Virus record (IMG/VR): IMGVR_UViG_3300025626_001251
Coordinates: 1-27,459 of that record
Source: a virus
DNA length: 27,459 nucleotides
Direction: 5' to 3' (one strand)
Both the position numbers and the translations under genes were made by a program. The notes beneath the pieces were generated by a model that worked only from the letters and a program-made list of their open reading frames with translations, was not told where the DNA came from and ran no database searches. This document shows, in pieces, positions 1 through 6,864 of the stretch (position 1 is its first letter; each line of letters starts with the position of its first letter).

Positions 1-538
1 CATCTAAGAACTCTTGCAAGTGATACATAAGAGCGTCTTCGACTTCAGCTTTGATAGGATGATCAATGGGCACTTCTGGTTCAATAATAGGCACAAGCCC
101 ATAGTCCCAAATAGTACGAGCAAGCGTAAATTGTTGTTTGAGTACAGGATGTACCATTCCTGTACCGTGTACAATACTACGCATCTTGGTGCCGTAGATT
201 TTAGGACCAATGCCGTTAGTAGCCCATTCTAGCATTTGCTTTACTGGAAACTGTTTGAGTGTTCCATCAGCATCACATCCGCTATCAATCTTTAGGAACG
301 TGTCAATACCTTTTTCATCCAAGATGTTAACCATGCCACGTGTGACTGTGTCTTGGTAGAGGATTGCTCCCCAGATGTTTGAGTCGTTGAAGTCAGGACT
401 GTTGACCATTCTAAGACGCATAGCATGAACTTTCTCCATCTTGTCTGCTTCTGTGTATTCTTGTCCGTAGCGTTCTAGTACGCCTCCGGTGCTACCACCA
501 CTGTGATCCATTGCTGCTATAAATCTGTGATCACTCAT
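1..538 (-). CDS. fda: Class I fructose-bisphosphate aldolase (partial, C-terminus outside window)
   Basis: The first 179 codons read as a bacterial class I fructose-1,6-bisphosphate aldolase, which interconverts fructose-1,6-bisphosphate with dihydroxyacetone phosphate and glyceraldehyde-3-phosphate through a lysine Schiff base. Visible family motifs are DHSGGSTGG (residues 11-19), FLKID (81-85), GTKMRS (116-121) and GLVPIIEPEV (147-156). The Schiff-base lysine of this family lies further on, in an LKxTIP-type segment, and is not in this window, so catalytic competence cannot be judged. The ATG at 538 follows GGAGA with 5 bases between and overlaps the end of the HAD-like gene by 8 bases, so the two are probably translationally coupled. 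It is last visible in the exonuclease-MazG-HAD operon. Family assignment is from remembered motifs; a class I aldolase is unusual cargo for a T4-like phage. Confidence 0.88.
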   Translation of the reverse strand, partial: MSDHRFIAAMDHSGGSTGGVLERYGQEYTEADKMEKVHAMRLRMVNSPDFNDSNIWGAILYQDTVTRGMVNILDEKGIDTFLKIDSGCDADGTLKQFPVKQMLEWATNGIGPKIYGTKMRSIVHGTGMVHPVLKQQFTLARTIWDYGLVPIIEPEVPIDHPIKAEVEDALMYHLQEFLD

Positions 539-869
539 ACGATTCTCCAGTTTCGCGAAAGAAGTTTTCACTCCAGAATGCTTTGTCGTCAATCCAGATG
601 TCATAGTTTTCTTTTTCGCCTACGCTTAGTTCGTGGTGCTTTGCACCCCACTTCATTAGCTGTGCATATGTAAGTTCAAAATAGTCTACACCGCTTACAC
701 ATCCGCGAGCTGTCATATACTTAATAGTATGTCCTGCATCATACAATGCATTTACTTTTGCAATACGCTCGGGCATCGGAATGTGATTAGCGTAGTCTTT
801 CTTTCCACCACTGTCAGGAATAATAACTTCCTTACAAATAGTACCGTCAATATCAATTACATATTTCAA
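531..869 (-). CDS. HAD-like phosphatase
   Basis: A 112-residue protein with the N-terminal HAD signature IDIDGT: D6 would be the nucleophile and D8 the acid/base. A motif II-like threonine is in YMTARG near residue 55, and the distal acidic motif is IWIDDKAF near residues 91-98. The size fits a minimal capless HAD phosphatase such as those acting on sugar phosphates or polynucleotide 3'-phosphates; the substrate cannot be read from the sequence. The start must be TTG at 869, because an in-frame TAA immediately precedes it and no ATG comes before the catalytic motif; GGAG lies 8 bases upstream. It overlaps the MazG-like gene by 17 bases and the aldolase by 8, so the three are probably co-translated. 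A link to the aldolase's sugar-phosphate pool is inference only. Confidence 0.82.
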   Translation of the reverse strand: MKYVIDIDGTICKEVIIPDSGGKKDYANHIPMPERIAKVNALYDAGHTIKYMTARGCVSGVDYFELTYAQLMKWGAKHHELSVGEKENYDIWIDDKAFWSENFFRETGESYE

Positions 870-1140
870 TTAAATCGCTCCACTTACTAAGTTTTTCTCT
901 TTTTACATTTACTCTAGCGCCTAGCTCTTCATTTGTCAAGAGTCCATGTTCTACCATCAGTTCAATCATACAACGCACATCGCCTGCTTCTTCGACAAGT
1001 TTTTCTCGCCATTTGTCATCTATTTGTTCAGTTGCATCAAACTTACGCAAATGCTTCATACATACTTGTGTTAGCTCACCACATTCTTCTGCTGTGATAG
1101 CTATAAGTTGCTGATAAGTGTTAATAGGATTATTTTGCAA
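853..1140 (-). CDS. MazG-like nucleotide pyrophosphohydrolase
   Basis: A 95-residue single-domain MazG-type protein. EECGE (18-22) followed by EEAGD (50-54) gives the paired ExxE/ExxD magnesium-binding helices of the all-alpha NTP pyrophosphatase superfamily, which hydrolyses (d)NTPs or related nucleotides to monophosphate and pyrophosphate. In phages such proteins are thought to adjust nucleotide pools or alarmone levels. An in-frame TAG lies two codons before the start, so TTG at 1140 is the likely start; AAGGA sits 8 bases upstream and supports it. It overlaps the exonuclease gene by 11 bases. A second, different MazG-superfamily gene lies at 3262-3618. Confidence 0.87.
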   Translation of the reverse strand: MQNNPINTYQQLIAITAEECGELTQVCMKHLRKFDATEQIDDKWREKLVEEAGDVRCMIELMVEHGLLTNEELGARVNVKREKLSKWSDLIEICN

Positions 1141-1657
1141 GCCCTAGTTCCTTGTATACCATTTGTACACCTTTGGCTTGGAAGTAAGCATCTGCTAGAG
1201 CATTGTGCAAATCGCTTTGCATTGCTTTGCGTGGATCTACTTTTGCCATCGAGAACAATGTACGACTATCACGCACTTGCCAGAACTGCCACGGAATAGG
1301 TTTGTTGCGTTGTCGCAACATATCTTCCATAATAGTAATATCAAATCCATAACCGTGACCCCAAAGAACATCAACACCCACCATCCACTTTGGAAGACTA
1401 TCTAGGAACACATCCATATGCTCGCGACCTTCAGTGCCAAATGCTTCTTCTTGCACTTTAGGATCCTGTGTTCCCCACCATGCAATAGTGCTGTCATTTA
1501 CACTACGATCTTGCGAATCAATATCGAGTTTGTAGTAAAATTCACTGTGTGGTTCTGCATCTGACAACGGGTTAAACTTTACACCACCTACTGTGAGTAC
1601 AGTTGCTTGTGGTGTAACGTCAAGCGTCTCAAGATCGATCATTGCATGTGTTGTCAT
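1130..1657 (-). CDS. dexA: DexA-like 3'-5' exonuclease (DEDDh type)
   Basis: A 175-residue exonuclease of the T4 DexA / Rv2179c-like group. Exo I is IDLET with D8 and E10. STIAWWGTQDP (57-66) matches the STIxWW segment of DexA. Exo II is GYGFD with D106. FWQVRDSRT (125-133) matches the DexA FWxxRDxRT block. Exo III is HNALAD with H151 and D156. The likely role is degradation of host DNA or trimming of 3' ends. The reading frame is open to 1720, but ATG 1657 is preferred: AGGAAG lies about 7 bases upstream and exo I follows within eight residues, whereas the extension would overlap the upstream radical SAM gene. A sigma70-type promoter at 1692-1720 precedes it, making it the first gene of the operon ending in the aldolase. 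Confidence 0.88.
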   Translation of the reverse strand: MTTHAMIDLETLDVTPQATVLTVGGVKFNPLSDAEPHSEFYYKLDIDSQDRSVNDSTIAWWGTQDPKVQEEAFGTEGREHMDVFLDSLPKWMVGVDVLWGHGYGFDITIMEDMLRQRNKPIPWQFWQVRDSRTLFSMAKVDPRKAMQSDLHNALADAYFQAKGVQMVYKELGLAK

Positions 1658-1691
1658 AGTATTACTTCCTAATAGATGAATGTTATACTTT

Positions 1692-1720
1692 ATACTACGG
1701 CATGATCTTCTTAATGTCAA
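1692..1720 (-). promoter_or_regulatory. sigma70-type promoter for the exonuclease-aldolase operon
   Basis: On the minus strand TTGACA (1720-1715) is separated by exactly 17 bases from TAGTAT (1697-1692). The -35 is perfect and the -10 matches four of six positions. The predicted transcript start lies near 1685, giving a leader of about 28 bases that contains AGGAAG before ATG 1657. The site overlaps the last codons of the radical SAM gene. Confidence 0.6.
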
Positions 1721-2606
1721 GAACTATATTTTCTTTTTTTCCAGTATTAATAGGGCATAGTTTGCATTGTTCTATACTATGTGATAACCCTTGTATTTGC
1801 TGTGCAAGATTATTCGATAACGGGTTAACGGGTCTGTAACTTTTGTATAACTCTTTATCTTCTTGCTGCACATTATATCTATCTACAAATGCTTGAGCAC
1901 CTACCACTGTTCCGCATTTCCACATGTTACCTTCGTAAATGTACGGACAATCATTGTGCCAGCAAGCATCGTGTGCTGCCTCCCTGTCACTTTTGTAGAA
2001 TTGAAATACTCCGTCCTTTATTTCCTTTACACCCCAAGGCATAAAATCCATTTTGTAGTTTATAATAAAAGCAGGCCAGTCGTCTTTGATTAACAATGCT
2101 TCTTTGTATTCGCAACCTATATGTGTTGCAACACCTTTGATCATATTTGGCGTTGTTACTTTATAACGTTCGTATTTTTTATTAAGTACTCGATCTATTA
2201 CTTCAAACGCCGGTTCAATATGTTTTTCATTATGAAAACTTATTTCTATAGCTATATTATTGTCTAACCATTTTGGTATTTGTTTTTCGTATTTGTGTAG
2301 TAAAGATCCATTTGTAACAACCTTAAAATCTTTTGCATCAAATAACTTACGCATACCCATTAGCCAGTTGTCAAGATCGTTGTTTACAAAGGGTTCGCCG
2401 CCAATAATACAAAAATCATTTACATGTAATTTTTCAGCCCATTGTTGTGCTTGAACTTTATACGTTTCAAAAGTATGATTGCCTTTGATTGCAAAGTTGT
2501 TAAAGTTACTACAGTTATTGCATGTTAAGTTACAACTATGACTAATATACCATTGTAGTGCGTGTACTAAGATTTTTCCATTTTTAAGAATTCTGCCGTT
2601 TAACAT
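1695..2606 (-). CDS. Radical SAM enzyme with C-terminal cysteine cluster
   Basis: A 303-residue radical SAM protein. C25, C29 and C32 form the CxxxCxxC motif that binds the SAM-cleaving [4Fe-4S] cluster, and GGEP at 69-72 is the SAM-binding strand. Further cysteines at 215, 220, 231, 281 and 284 resemble a SPASM/twitch-type auxiliary cluster region, which often goes with peptide- or protein-modifying enzymes. The substrate is unknown. It follows the nitroreductase gene after a 10-base gap, and the pair probably shares the late box at 3259-3266. No strong Shine-Dalgarno sequence precedes ATG 2606, so reinitiation after the nitroreductase stop is plausible. QueE was considered, given the QueD-like gene at the other end of the window, but the length and surrounding sequence do not fit. 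Confidence 0.87.
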   Translation of the reverse strand: MLNGRILKNGKILVHALQWYISHSCNLTCNNCSNFNNFAIKGNHTFETYKVQAQQWAEKLHVNDFCIIGGEPFVNNDLDNWLMGMRKLFDAKDFKVVTNGSLLHKYEKQIPKWLDNNIAIEISFHNEKHIEPAFEVIDRVLNKKYERYKVTTPNMIKGVATHIGCEYKEALLIKDDWPAFIINYKMDFMPWGVKEIKDGVFQFYKSDREAAHDACWHNDCPYIYEGNMWKCGTVVGAQAFVDRYNVQQEDKELYKSYRPVNPLSNNLAQQIQGLSHSIEQCKLCPINTGKKENIVLDIKKIMP

Positions 2607-2616
2607 AAGTTAAAAA

Positions 2617-3240
2617 CTATTTTTGTTCAACTGATATTTGTTGTTTTTTCTTAGTAGGGAATACAAAGTCTTCAGCATGGTGCTCACGTCTTGGACGAGT
2701 TTCGTCTTTGAAACCAATGCCCATTAGCAAATGTACATGCGTGTCAATATCGAGTATTTCTGCAACCTGTGCAGGATCAAAACACGCACAACAACCTGTA
2801 CTATATCCTAACATACTTGCTGTAATATTTGCGTAACCTGCTCCAATGCCAACAGCCATATGTTTGTCTTTCAACAAGTCTTCTGGCTTTTCTAAATCTT
2901 TGCTTGGTACAAATACATCACCGAAGATATTTTCTTTTGGTTCTACATCCGACTCGGCAAATACTACCAACAAATTTGCTAATACTTGGCTGTTTGTAAC
3001 TGTGTCATTTGATCGAAAGTTAGTAATAAAACCATTTGTTGTTTCATATATACGTTCAATCTTGTCTCTATCAGTAACAAATATAACTTTATAATAAGCT
3101 ACGTTTTGTTTGCTAGGGCAATTGGTGACTGCCGTTTTAATCATTTCAATATCTTCATCTGGTATACTTTTACTTAAATCCCAGTTGCGTTGACAATGTT
3201 GACTTCTAATGATTGCTTTTTTAATATCTGACTTGTTCAC
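2617..3240 (-). CDS. Nitroreductase-family flavoprotein
   Basis: A 207-residue protein of the FMN-dependent nitroreductase fold. Family signs are an N-terminal Arg/Ser segment (RSQHCQRNW, 12-20), the FMN-contacting PSKQN (42-46), and a helix KDKHMAVGIGAGYANI (124-139) followed by LGYSTGCC (144-151), corresponding to the conserved region before the C-terminal strand. The family reduces nitro compounds, quinones or flavins with NAD(P)H; some members oxidise azolines in peptide maturation. The start is GTG at 3240: AGGAGA lies 7 bases upstream and no better ATG is near. A late-type CATAAATA box lies 18 bases before the start. Three cysteines in CCACF (150-154) are unusual. Its substrate and its relation to the radical SAM gene downstream are unknown. 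Confidence 0.85.
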   Translation of the reverse strand: MNKSDIKKAIIRSQHCQRNWDLSKSIPDEDIEMIKTAVTNCPSKQNVAYYKVIFVTDRDKIERIYETTNGFITNFRSNDTVTNSQVLANLLVVFAESDVEPKENIFGDVFVPSKDLEKPEDLLKDKHMAVGIGAGYANITASMLGYSTGCCACFDPAQVAEILDIDTHVHLLMGIGFKDETRPRREHHAEDFVFPTKKKQQISVEQK

Positions 3241-3258
3241 GGCAGTCTCCTCTAGCTG

Positions 3259-3266
3259 TATTTATG
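3259..3266 (-). promoter_or_regulatory. T4-type late promoter box
   Basis: CATAAATA on the minus strand, 18 bases before the GTG start of the nitroreductase and overlapping the TAA stop of the upstream MazG-like gene. It matches seven of eight bases of the T4 late element TATAAATA, and its spacing to the start codon is close to that of the boxes before the fibre genes. Confidence 0.5.
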
Positions 3267-3618
3267 ATACAAACTGTGCAAGTTCTGGTGCCTTCCAGCC
3301 TTCTGGCTTCAACACCTTGCCGTCTTCACGCTTGCGTACTTTGCCTGTCTCTGCATCAATCTTTGCAAAGTTAGTATCCATTACTTCTTTCCAGGCTGCT
3401 TCGCCATCCCAGCCTGCTGCACGAATAGCACCAATAGTAACAACTAGGATATCAACTAGTGCGTCTAGTTGTTCTACTTTATCATTTGCTGCTACTGCAT
3501 CTACCAGCTCTCCAAATTCTTCGTCAATGAGACTAAGATACATTTTGTAGTTTTCAGGGCTTGCTGGCTGATCACATGCTGTTCCGAATGTTTCAATGTC
3601 TTTAAATACGTTTGTCAT
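3262..3618 (-). CDS. MazG-superfamily pyrophosphohydrolase (PRA-PH-like)
   Basis: A 118-residue all-alpha NTP pyrophosphatase-like protein. The acidic pairs are DEEFGE (32-37) and QLDALVDILV (50-59), followed by GAIRAAGWD and a segment running from EVMDTNFAKI to GWKAPELAQF that is typical of the HisE/PRA-PH-like phage and bacterial proteins. It probably hydrolyses a nucleotide triphosphate to monophosphate and pyrophosphate; the natural substrate is not evident. It differs clearly from the first MazG-like protein (853-1140), so this is not a recent duplication. Its ATG overlaps the co-chaperonin stop as TAATG, so translation is coupled. Confidence 0.85.
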   Translation of the reverse strand: MTNVFKDIETFGTACDQPASPENYKMYLSLIDEEFGELVDAVAANDKVEQLDALVDILVVTIGAIRAAGWDGEAAWKEVMDTNFAKIDAETGKVRKREDGKVLKPEGWKAPELAQFVS

Positions 3619-4025
3619 TATGCGCCTGCTCCAAATGCTTCTGGTGCGATTGTTGCGTGATCGCCATCGTTGTATGATTTACCAATTTGCACATCGTCTG
3701 GTTTTTTACTATCGTATGCTAAGATACATTCAGCATCTACCATACGTAGTTCTAGCTCTCCCGTGCCTTCGTCGATTTTTACACCTCGAGTCCAGCGCCC
3801 GTGTTCGATTAATACCCAATCTCCGATTTGATATGCTGAATCGTTGTTTGGGCCTTTTGCATGTACTTGACCCCAGCGTGGATAGATGCCACGTGTTGAA
3901 CCGTTATCGTCACTGATAATAAGTCCACTTTTTAGTTTTTGTTCTCCAAAGTACATATTGCTTACGAGTACTCTATCATTAATAGGTTTTAGAGTTCCGT
4001 TGATTGTATTTAGATTTATAGCCAT
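3618..4025 (-). CDS. GroES-like co-chaperonin
   Basis: A 135-residue protein with a GroES fold pattern: KPINDRVLV (13-21) corresponds to the opening strand PLxDRVxV, residues 25-38 to the mobile loop that contacts GroEL (EQKLKSGLII), and WGQVHAKGP (51-59) with GDWVLIEHG (68-76) to the barrel strands. It is longer than bacterial GroES (about 95 residues), with a C-terminal tail of roughly 35 residues. In T4-like phages co-chaperonins such as gp31 work with host GroEL to fold the major capsid protein; that is the likely role. It overlaps its neighbours on both sides by one base (TAATG), and an AAAGGTGAT ribosome site precedes it. Confidence 0.88.
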   Translation of the reverse strand: MAINLNTINGTLKPINDRVLVSNMYFGEQKLKSGLIISDDNGSTRGIYPRWGQVHAKGPNNDSAYQIGDWVLIEHGRWTRGVKIDEGTGELELRMVDAECILAYDSKKPDDVQIGKSYNDGDHATIAPEAFGAGA

Positions 4026-4435
4026 TAATCACCTTTGTTTATAAAATTGCCATCTTCGTCTTCAACCCATTTGTCTTCAACTGGATCAGACTTTGGTTTT
4101 GTAGTTTGTTTTGGTTGAGCTGTTGCTTTGGGCTTTGCTGGAATCACTTCTTCATCGAGTGCTACCAGTTCCTCTGCTTCAGCTTGTGATAGTCCTTCTA
4201 ACTTTGCAGCACTTTCATGTTGTACTGGTTCACTTCCACTGCTGTAATATTCCTTTACAACTTCTTCTCTTTTGCGAATAATCTTGCCGCCTGGGCCAAG
4301 CTCATCGCCTCTTGCATTAACTCTGGCATTGCCAACAGCCGGAGTTAGTTCATTTCGTTTAATCAACATATCTAAGTCTACAACTTTGCCTTGCATACTT
4401 CTATATGTCTTACGGCTTTTTTGTCTTGATGCCAT
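4025..4435 (-). CDS. Conserved T4-like phage protein of unknown function
   Basis: A 136-residue protein whose function I cannot name. Residues 1-65 are basic and strongly patterned (KTYRSMQGK, NELTPAVGNARVNARGDE, GPGGKIIRKREEVVKEYY), which I recall as conserved among marine T4-like phages. The remainder is low-complexity, rich in Glu, Pro, Lys and Gln, and ends in an acidic tail (WVEDEDGNF). This looks like a small nucleic-acid-binding or structural protein with a disordered C-terminus, but no catalytic motif is visible. AAGGAGA lies 5 bases before ATG 4435. It is first in a coupled trio with the co-chaperonin and MazG-like genes. Confidence 0.7.
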   Translation of the reverse strand: MASRQKSRKTYRSMQGKVVDLDMLIKRNELTPAVGNARVNARGDELGPGGKIIRKREEVVKEYYSSGSEPVQHESAAKLEGLSQAEAEELVALDEEVIPAKPKATAQPKQTTKPKSDPVEDKWVEDEDGNFINKGD

Positions 4436-4447
4436 TCGTTTCTCCTT

Positions 4448-4476
4448 ATATTATTATTACTTATGACATATGTCAA
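4448..4476 (-). promoter_or_regulatory. Possible sigma70-type promoter with palindromic -35 region
   Basis: On the minus strand TTGACA (4476-4471), 17 bases, then TAATAT (4453-4448). The 12-base palindrome TGACATATGTCA (4464-4475) covers the -35 and could be an operator. A problem is that the expected start point, near 4441, falls inside the Shine-Dalgarno sequence AAGGAGA (4447-4441), so either initiation is displaced or the match is accidental. The palindrome also encodes the last residues of the upstream protein. Confidence 0.35.
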
Positions 4477-6331
4477 GTGGTTTTTTAGTTTTTGATGCAG
4501 TACATTTCCAATACCCACTTTTACGATTCCAATGATATGCTTTATTATACCATTGATTGTCTGCAATATTGTTGTCTTCGTGATCAATTATAATAGTATC
4601 ACTATCTATATTTAACATATCATATGCTACATCACGAGTTGTTTTAGTTTGTATAGGATATTTTAGATCTCGCGACCGGCACATTAATAACCCAAGTTGT
4701 ACAATGCTTTTAACTTTCCAGGGTGCTACATTGGTCTTTTCATTCATAAACTTTATAAGTTCATTTTCTAAACGTGTTACATTATTATGTAGTACAATAC
4801 TACTTGCGCCTTTGTACTCCCAAAATATATCATTGTTGCCTAATACTTGTCTGCCCCATAATTCATTATTATTATAAACATTATATAACGATTGTTTTGT
4901 TTCGCTGTACTCCTTGTATAATAATGTTTGGGTATTTTCTTTAATCCATTGCAACAAATCTTCAAACAACTCTGTTTCTAATACGCCTTGCTTACGCATA
5001 TATTTTGCAATATAATGTCCCCAACCGTAATAATACATTAGTATAGTAAGCCAAGCATACATATGTCCTTCAATTACAGTATCGTGATTGGCTGTACTTG
5101 TACTGTATACTGCATCTGTATATTCCATAATATAATTATCTGTTGCACCTAAATAAACAGTATCAAGTGGTATACTACGAACATCGAGCCCGTGTTGTTT
5201 TTGATATGCTTTATTACCCATAGGAGAGTTATCAGTTACAACAAGTGGATGTATCATTAGATAGTTATCCTGTCCCATATCAATCAACTGTTGTATACCT
5301 TGTTTTAAACTATTGTATGTTTCATTAGGTAACGGCCATATCAATTCGCTGTACGTAGGAATATTATTTTCTTTGTATTTTGTAAAATAAGTTTTAAACT
5401 TTTCAAAGTCTAGATTAAATCTATCAATTGATTCTAGTGTAGTATCATTAAAACTTTGTAGTGCAACAGTAATACCTTTAAAAATATTTGTGCTAGAGTT
5501 TTGATTTTGCATTGCTATTTCAAAGTTACGTTCAATGTTGTTTTTACTCCATGTGGCGTCAAACCACATAGGATATCCATATTTTTCTTTTGTCTTTAAC
5601 ACGCAATCAGTTAGTTCTTTGTCACGTTCTAACAATCCCCAGTTGCTATCGCATACACTTACATACTCGATGCGATTTTTACCCATCCACTCGATTTCTG
5701 CTTTACAACGTTCTGTATCAAACAATGTTAGTTTATTCCAATAGCTTTCACCAATGTCACAAAAACTACAATGATATGGACAACCCCGTAAACTTTCCCA
5801 AGTTACTTGCCACATAGTGTCTTTGGGATACTTTGCCATAATAGGTTCATAAAAACCTTCCAATATTGGCGATGGTATATCTTTTAAACTACGCAGACGT
5901 TGTGCTGCATTAGGCATATGTGTCGGTGTTTGTACATGCGGAATATTATCGTATGCTCCTAGCGGACGATCGAGTATTTCTTTAAATGCTTGCTCGCCTT
6001 CACCATGTACTGCTACATCAAAATAAGGGTGTTTGTTAAAAAAATCTTTATCATGTTTGGTTACTTGTGGGCCGCCGACAACTATTATACATTGCGGATA
6101 TGTTTGTTTAATAGTTTGTGCTAATACTTTATTGTATTCCCAGTTCCATACATAGCAACTCATTGCTACTATTTGTGGGTTGTCAAAACAATAGTCTAGT
6201 GGTTTTTCAATAATAACATCTTTTAATGTCCAGTTATCATTTTTACCATAGCACCATTGATATGCTATTGCAAGTGGTAAAAACTTATTTGGTCCATGAT
6301 TATCACTTGCTTGAACAAGGTAGATATTCAT
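4457..6331 (-). CDS. B12-binding-type radical SAM protein
   Basis: A 624-residue protein with the layout of class B radical SAM enzymes. An N-terminal Rossmann-like cobalamin-binding-type domain (about 1-125) contains VVGGPQ (84-89) and HGEGEQAF (109-116). A radical SAM barrel follows with C184, C188 and C191 (LRGCPYHCSFC). About 300 C-terminal residues, rich in Tyr, Asn and Trp, show no domain I recognise. The classic DxHxxG base-off motif is absent. Such proteins often methylate or rearrange unactivated carbons; the substrate here is unknown. ATG 6331 is chosen because it forms an ATGA overlap with the pol III alpha-like gene; the frame is open to 6349. The gene is very AT-rich: 14 of 60 bases are G or C at 4861-4920. 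Confidence 0.85.
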   Translation of the reverse strand: MNIYLVQASDNHGPNKFLPLAIAYQWCYGKNDNWTLKDVIIEKPLDYCFDNPQIVAMSCYVWNWEYNKVLAQTIKQTYPQCIIVVGGPQVTKHDKDFFNKHPYFDVAVHGEGEQAFKEILDRPLGAYDNIPHVQTPTHMPNAAQRLRSLKDIPSPILEGFYEPIMAKYPKDTMWQVTWESLRGCPYHCSFCDIGESYWNKLTLFDTERCKAEIEWMGKNRIEYVSVCDSNWGLLERDKELTDCVLKTKEKYGYPMWFDATWSKNNIERNFEIAMQNQNSSTNIFKGITVALQSFNDTTLESIDRFNLDFEKFKTYFTKYKENNIPTYSELIWPLPNETYNSLKQGIQQLIDMGQDNYLMIHPLVVTDNSPMGNKAYQKQHGLDVRSIPLDTVYLGATDNYIMEYTDAVYSTSTANHDTVIEGHMYAWLTILMYYYGWGHYIAKYMRKQGVLETELFEDLLQWIKENTQTLLYKEYSETKQSLYNVYNNNELWGRQVLGNNDIFWEYKGASSIVLHNNVTRLENELIKFMNEKTNVAPWKVKSIVQLGLLMCRSRDLKYPIQTKTTRDVAYDMLNIDSDTIIIDHEDNNIADNQWYNKAYHWNRKSGYWKCTASKTKKPLDICHK

Positions 6332-6858
6332 CTTAAAAACTCTTGCCAATCTAAATCATATTTTATACTATCAATTCTGTGTACACCTATCAAGTATAGT
6401 ACATAACTTGCTACACTACTACCTCTACCTACACCCCATACAATATTGTTTTCACTCATAAAGTCTACTAAGTAGATCATATACTGCAATAACGGAAACA
6501 TATCACGTGCTTCATATTCTCTAAGTTCTTCCCATATACGATCTTGCACAGGTTGCTCGCAAGGTATATGTGCTTTGCCTAATACATACTCGTATACATT
6601 TATATTCTTATATTCATCAGGCATAAACCATTCTGACTGTAACGCACCGTCAAAAGTCTTTTGATCTACATCTAATGGAATATATTGTTTAAGTTCAGGT
6701 AGGTATTGTTCACGCATTGCTGCGTTAAACTTTTCAATATCATCACTTGGATCACATAATACAACATGACACTTGTCAACATGACCACTATAGATCATAT
6801 CAACTAAGTCTTTGTTTGTAAATCGTGGGATACCGAGTTCGTCTGTTTTCATAAGCAT
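6328..6858 (-). CDS. DNA polymerase III alpha-like fragment
   Basis: A 176-residue protein whose last third matches the bacterial DNA polymerase III alpha subunit: GVGRGSSVAS (142-151) is the GxGRGSxxxS motif, and DSIKYDLDWQEFLR (163-176) corresponds to the DPLxYDLLFERFL block. In PolC/DnaE the catalytic PDxDxD motif follows a few residues later, but here the protein stops, so it cannot be a polymerase by itself. Similar orphan fragments occur in marine T4-like phages; their function is not known to me. Residues 1-135 have no recognised domain. Start ATG 6858 (M3 at 6852 is an alternative); no ribosome site is visible. A promoter at 6865-6893 would put the RNA start at or next to the ATG. The stop overlaps the radical SAM gene as ATGA. 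Confidence 0.8.
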   Translation of the reverse strand: MLMKTDELGIPRFTNKDLVDMIYSGHVDKCHVVLCDPSDDIEKFNAAMREQYLPELKQYIPLDVDQKTFDGALQSEWFMPDEYKNINVYEYVLGKAHIPCEQPVQDRIWEELREYEARDMFPLLQYMIYLVDFMSENNIVWGVGRGSSVASYVLYLIGVHRIDSIKYDLDWQEFLR

Positions 6859-6864
6859 ACACTT

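Noticed and set aside
4-232. Short open frames on both strands at the left edge
   Set aside because: The minus-strand aldolase frame (1-538) runs across them with clear family motifs; they are shadows.
1658-1720. Longer start for the exonuclease at 1720
   Set aside because: The extension (MTLRRSCRSIKYN) has no family match, overlaps the radical SAM gene and lies upstream of a good ribosome site at ATG 1657.
1695-2606. Radical SAM protein as QueE, completing a deazaguanine pathway with the QueD-like gene
   Set aside because: At 303 residues with a C-terminal cysteine cluster it does not resemble QueE, and it is 24 kb from the QueD-like gene.
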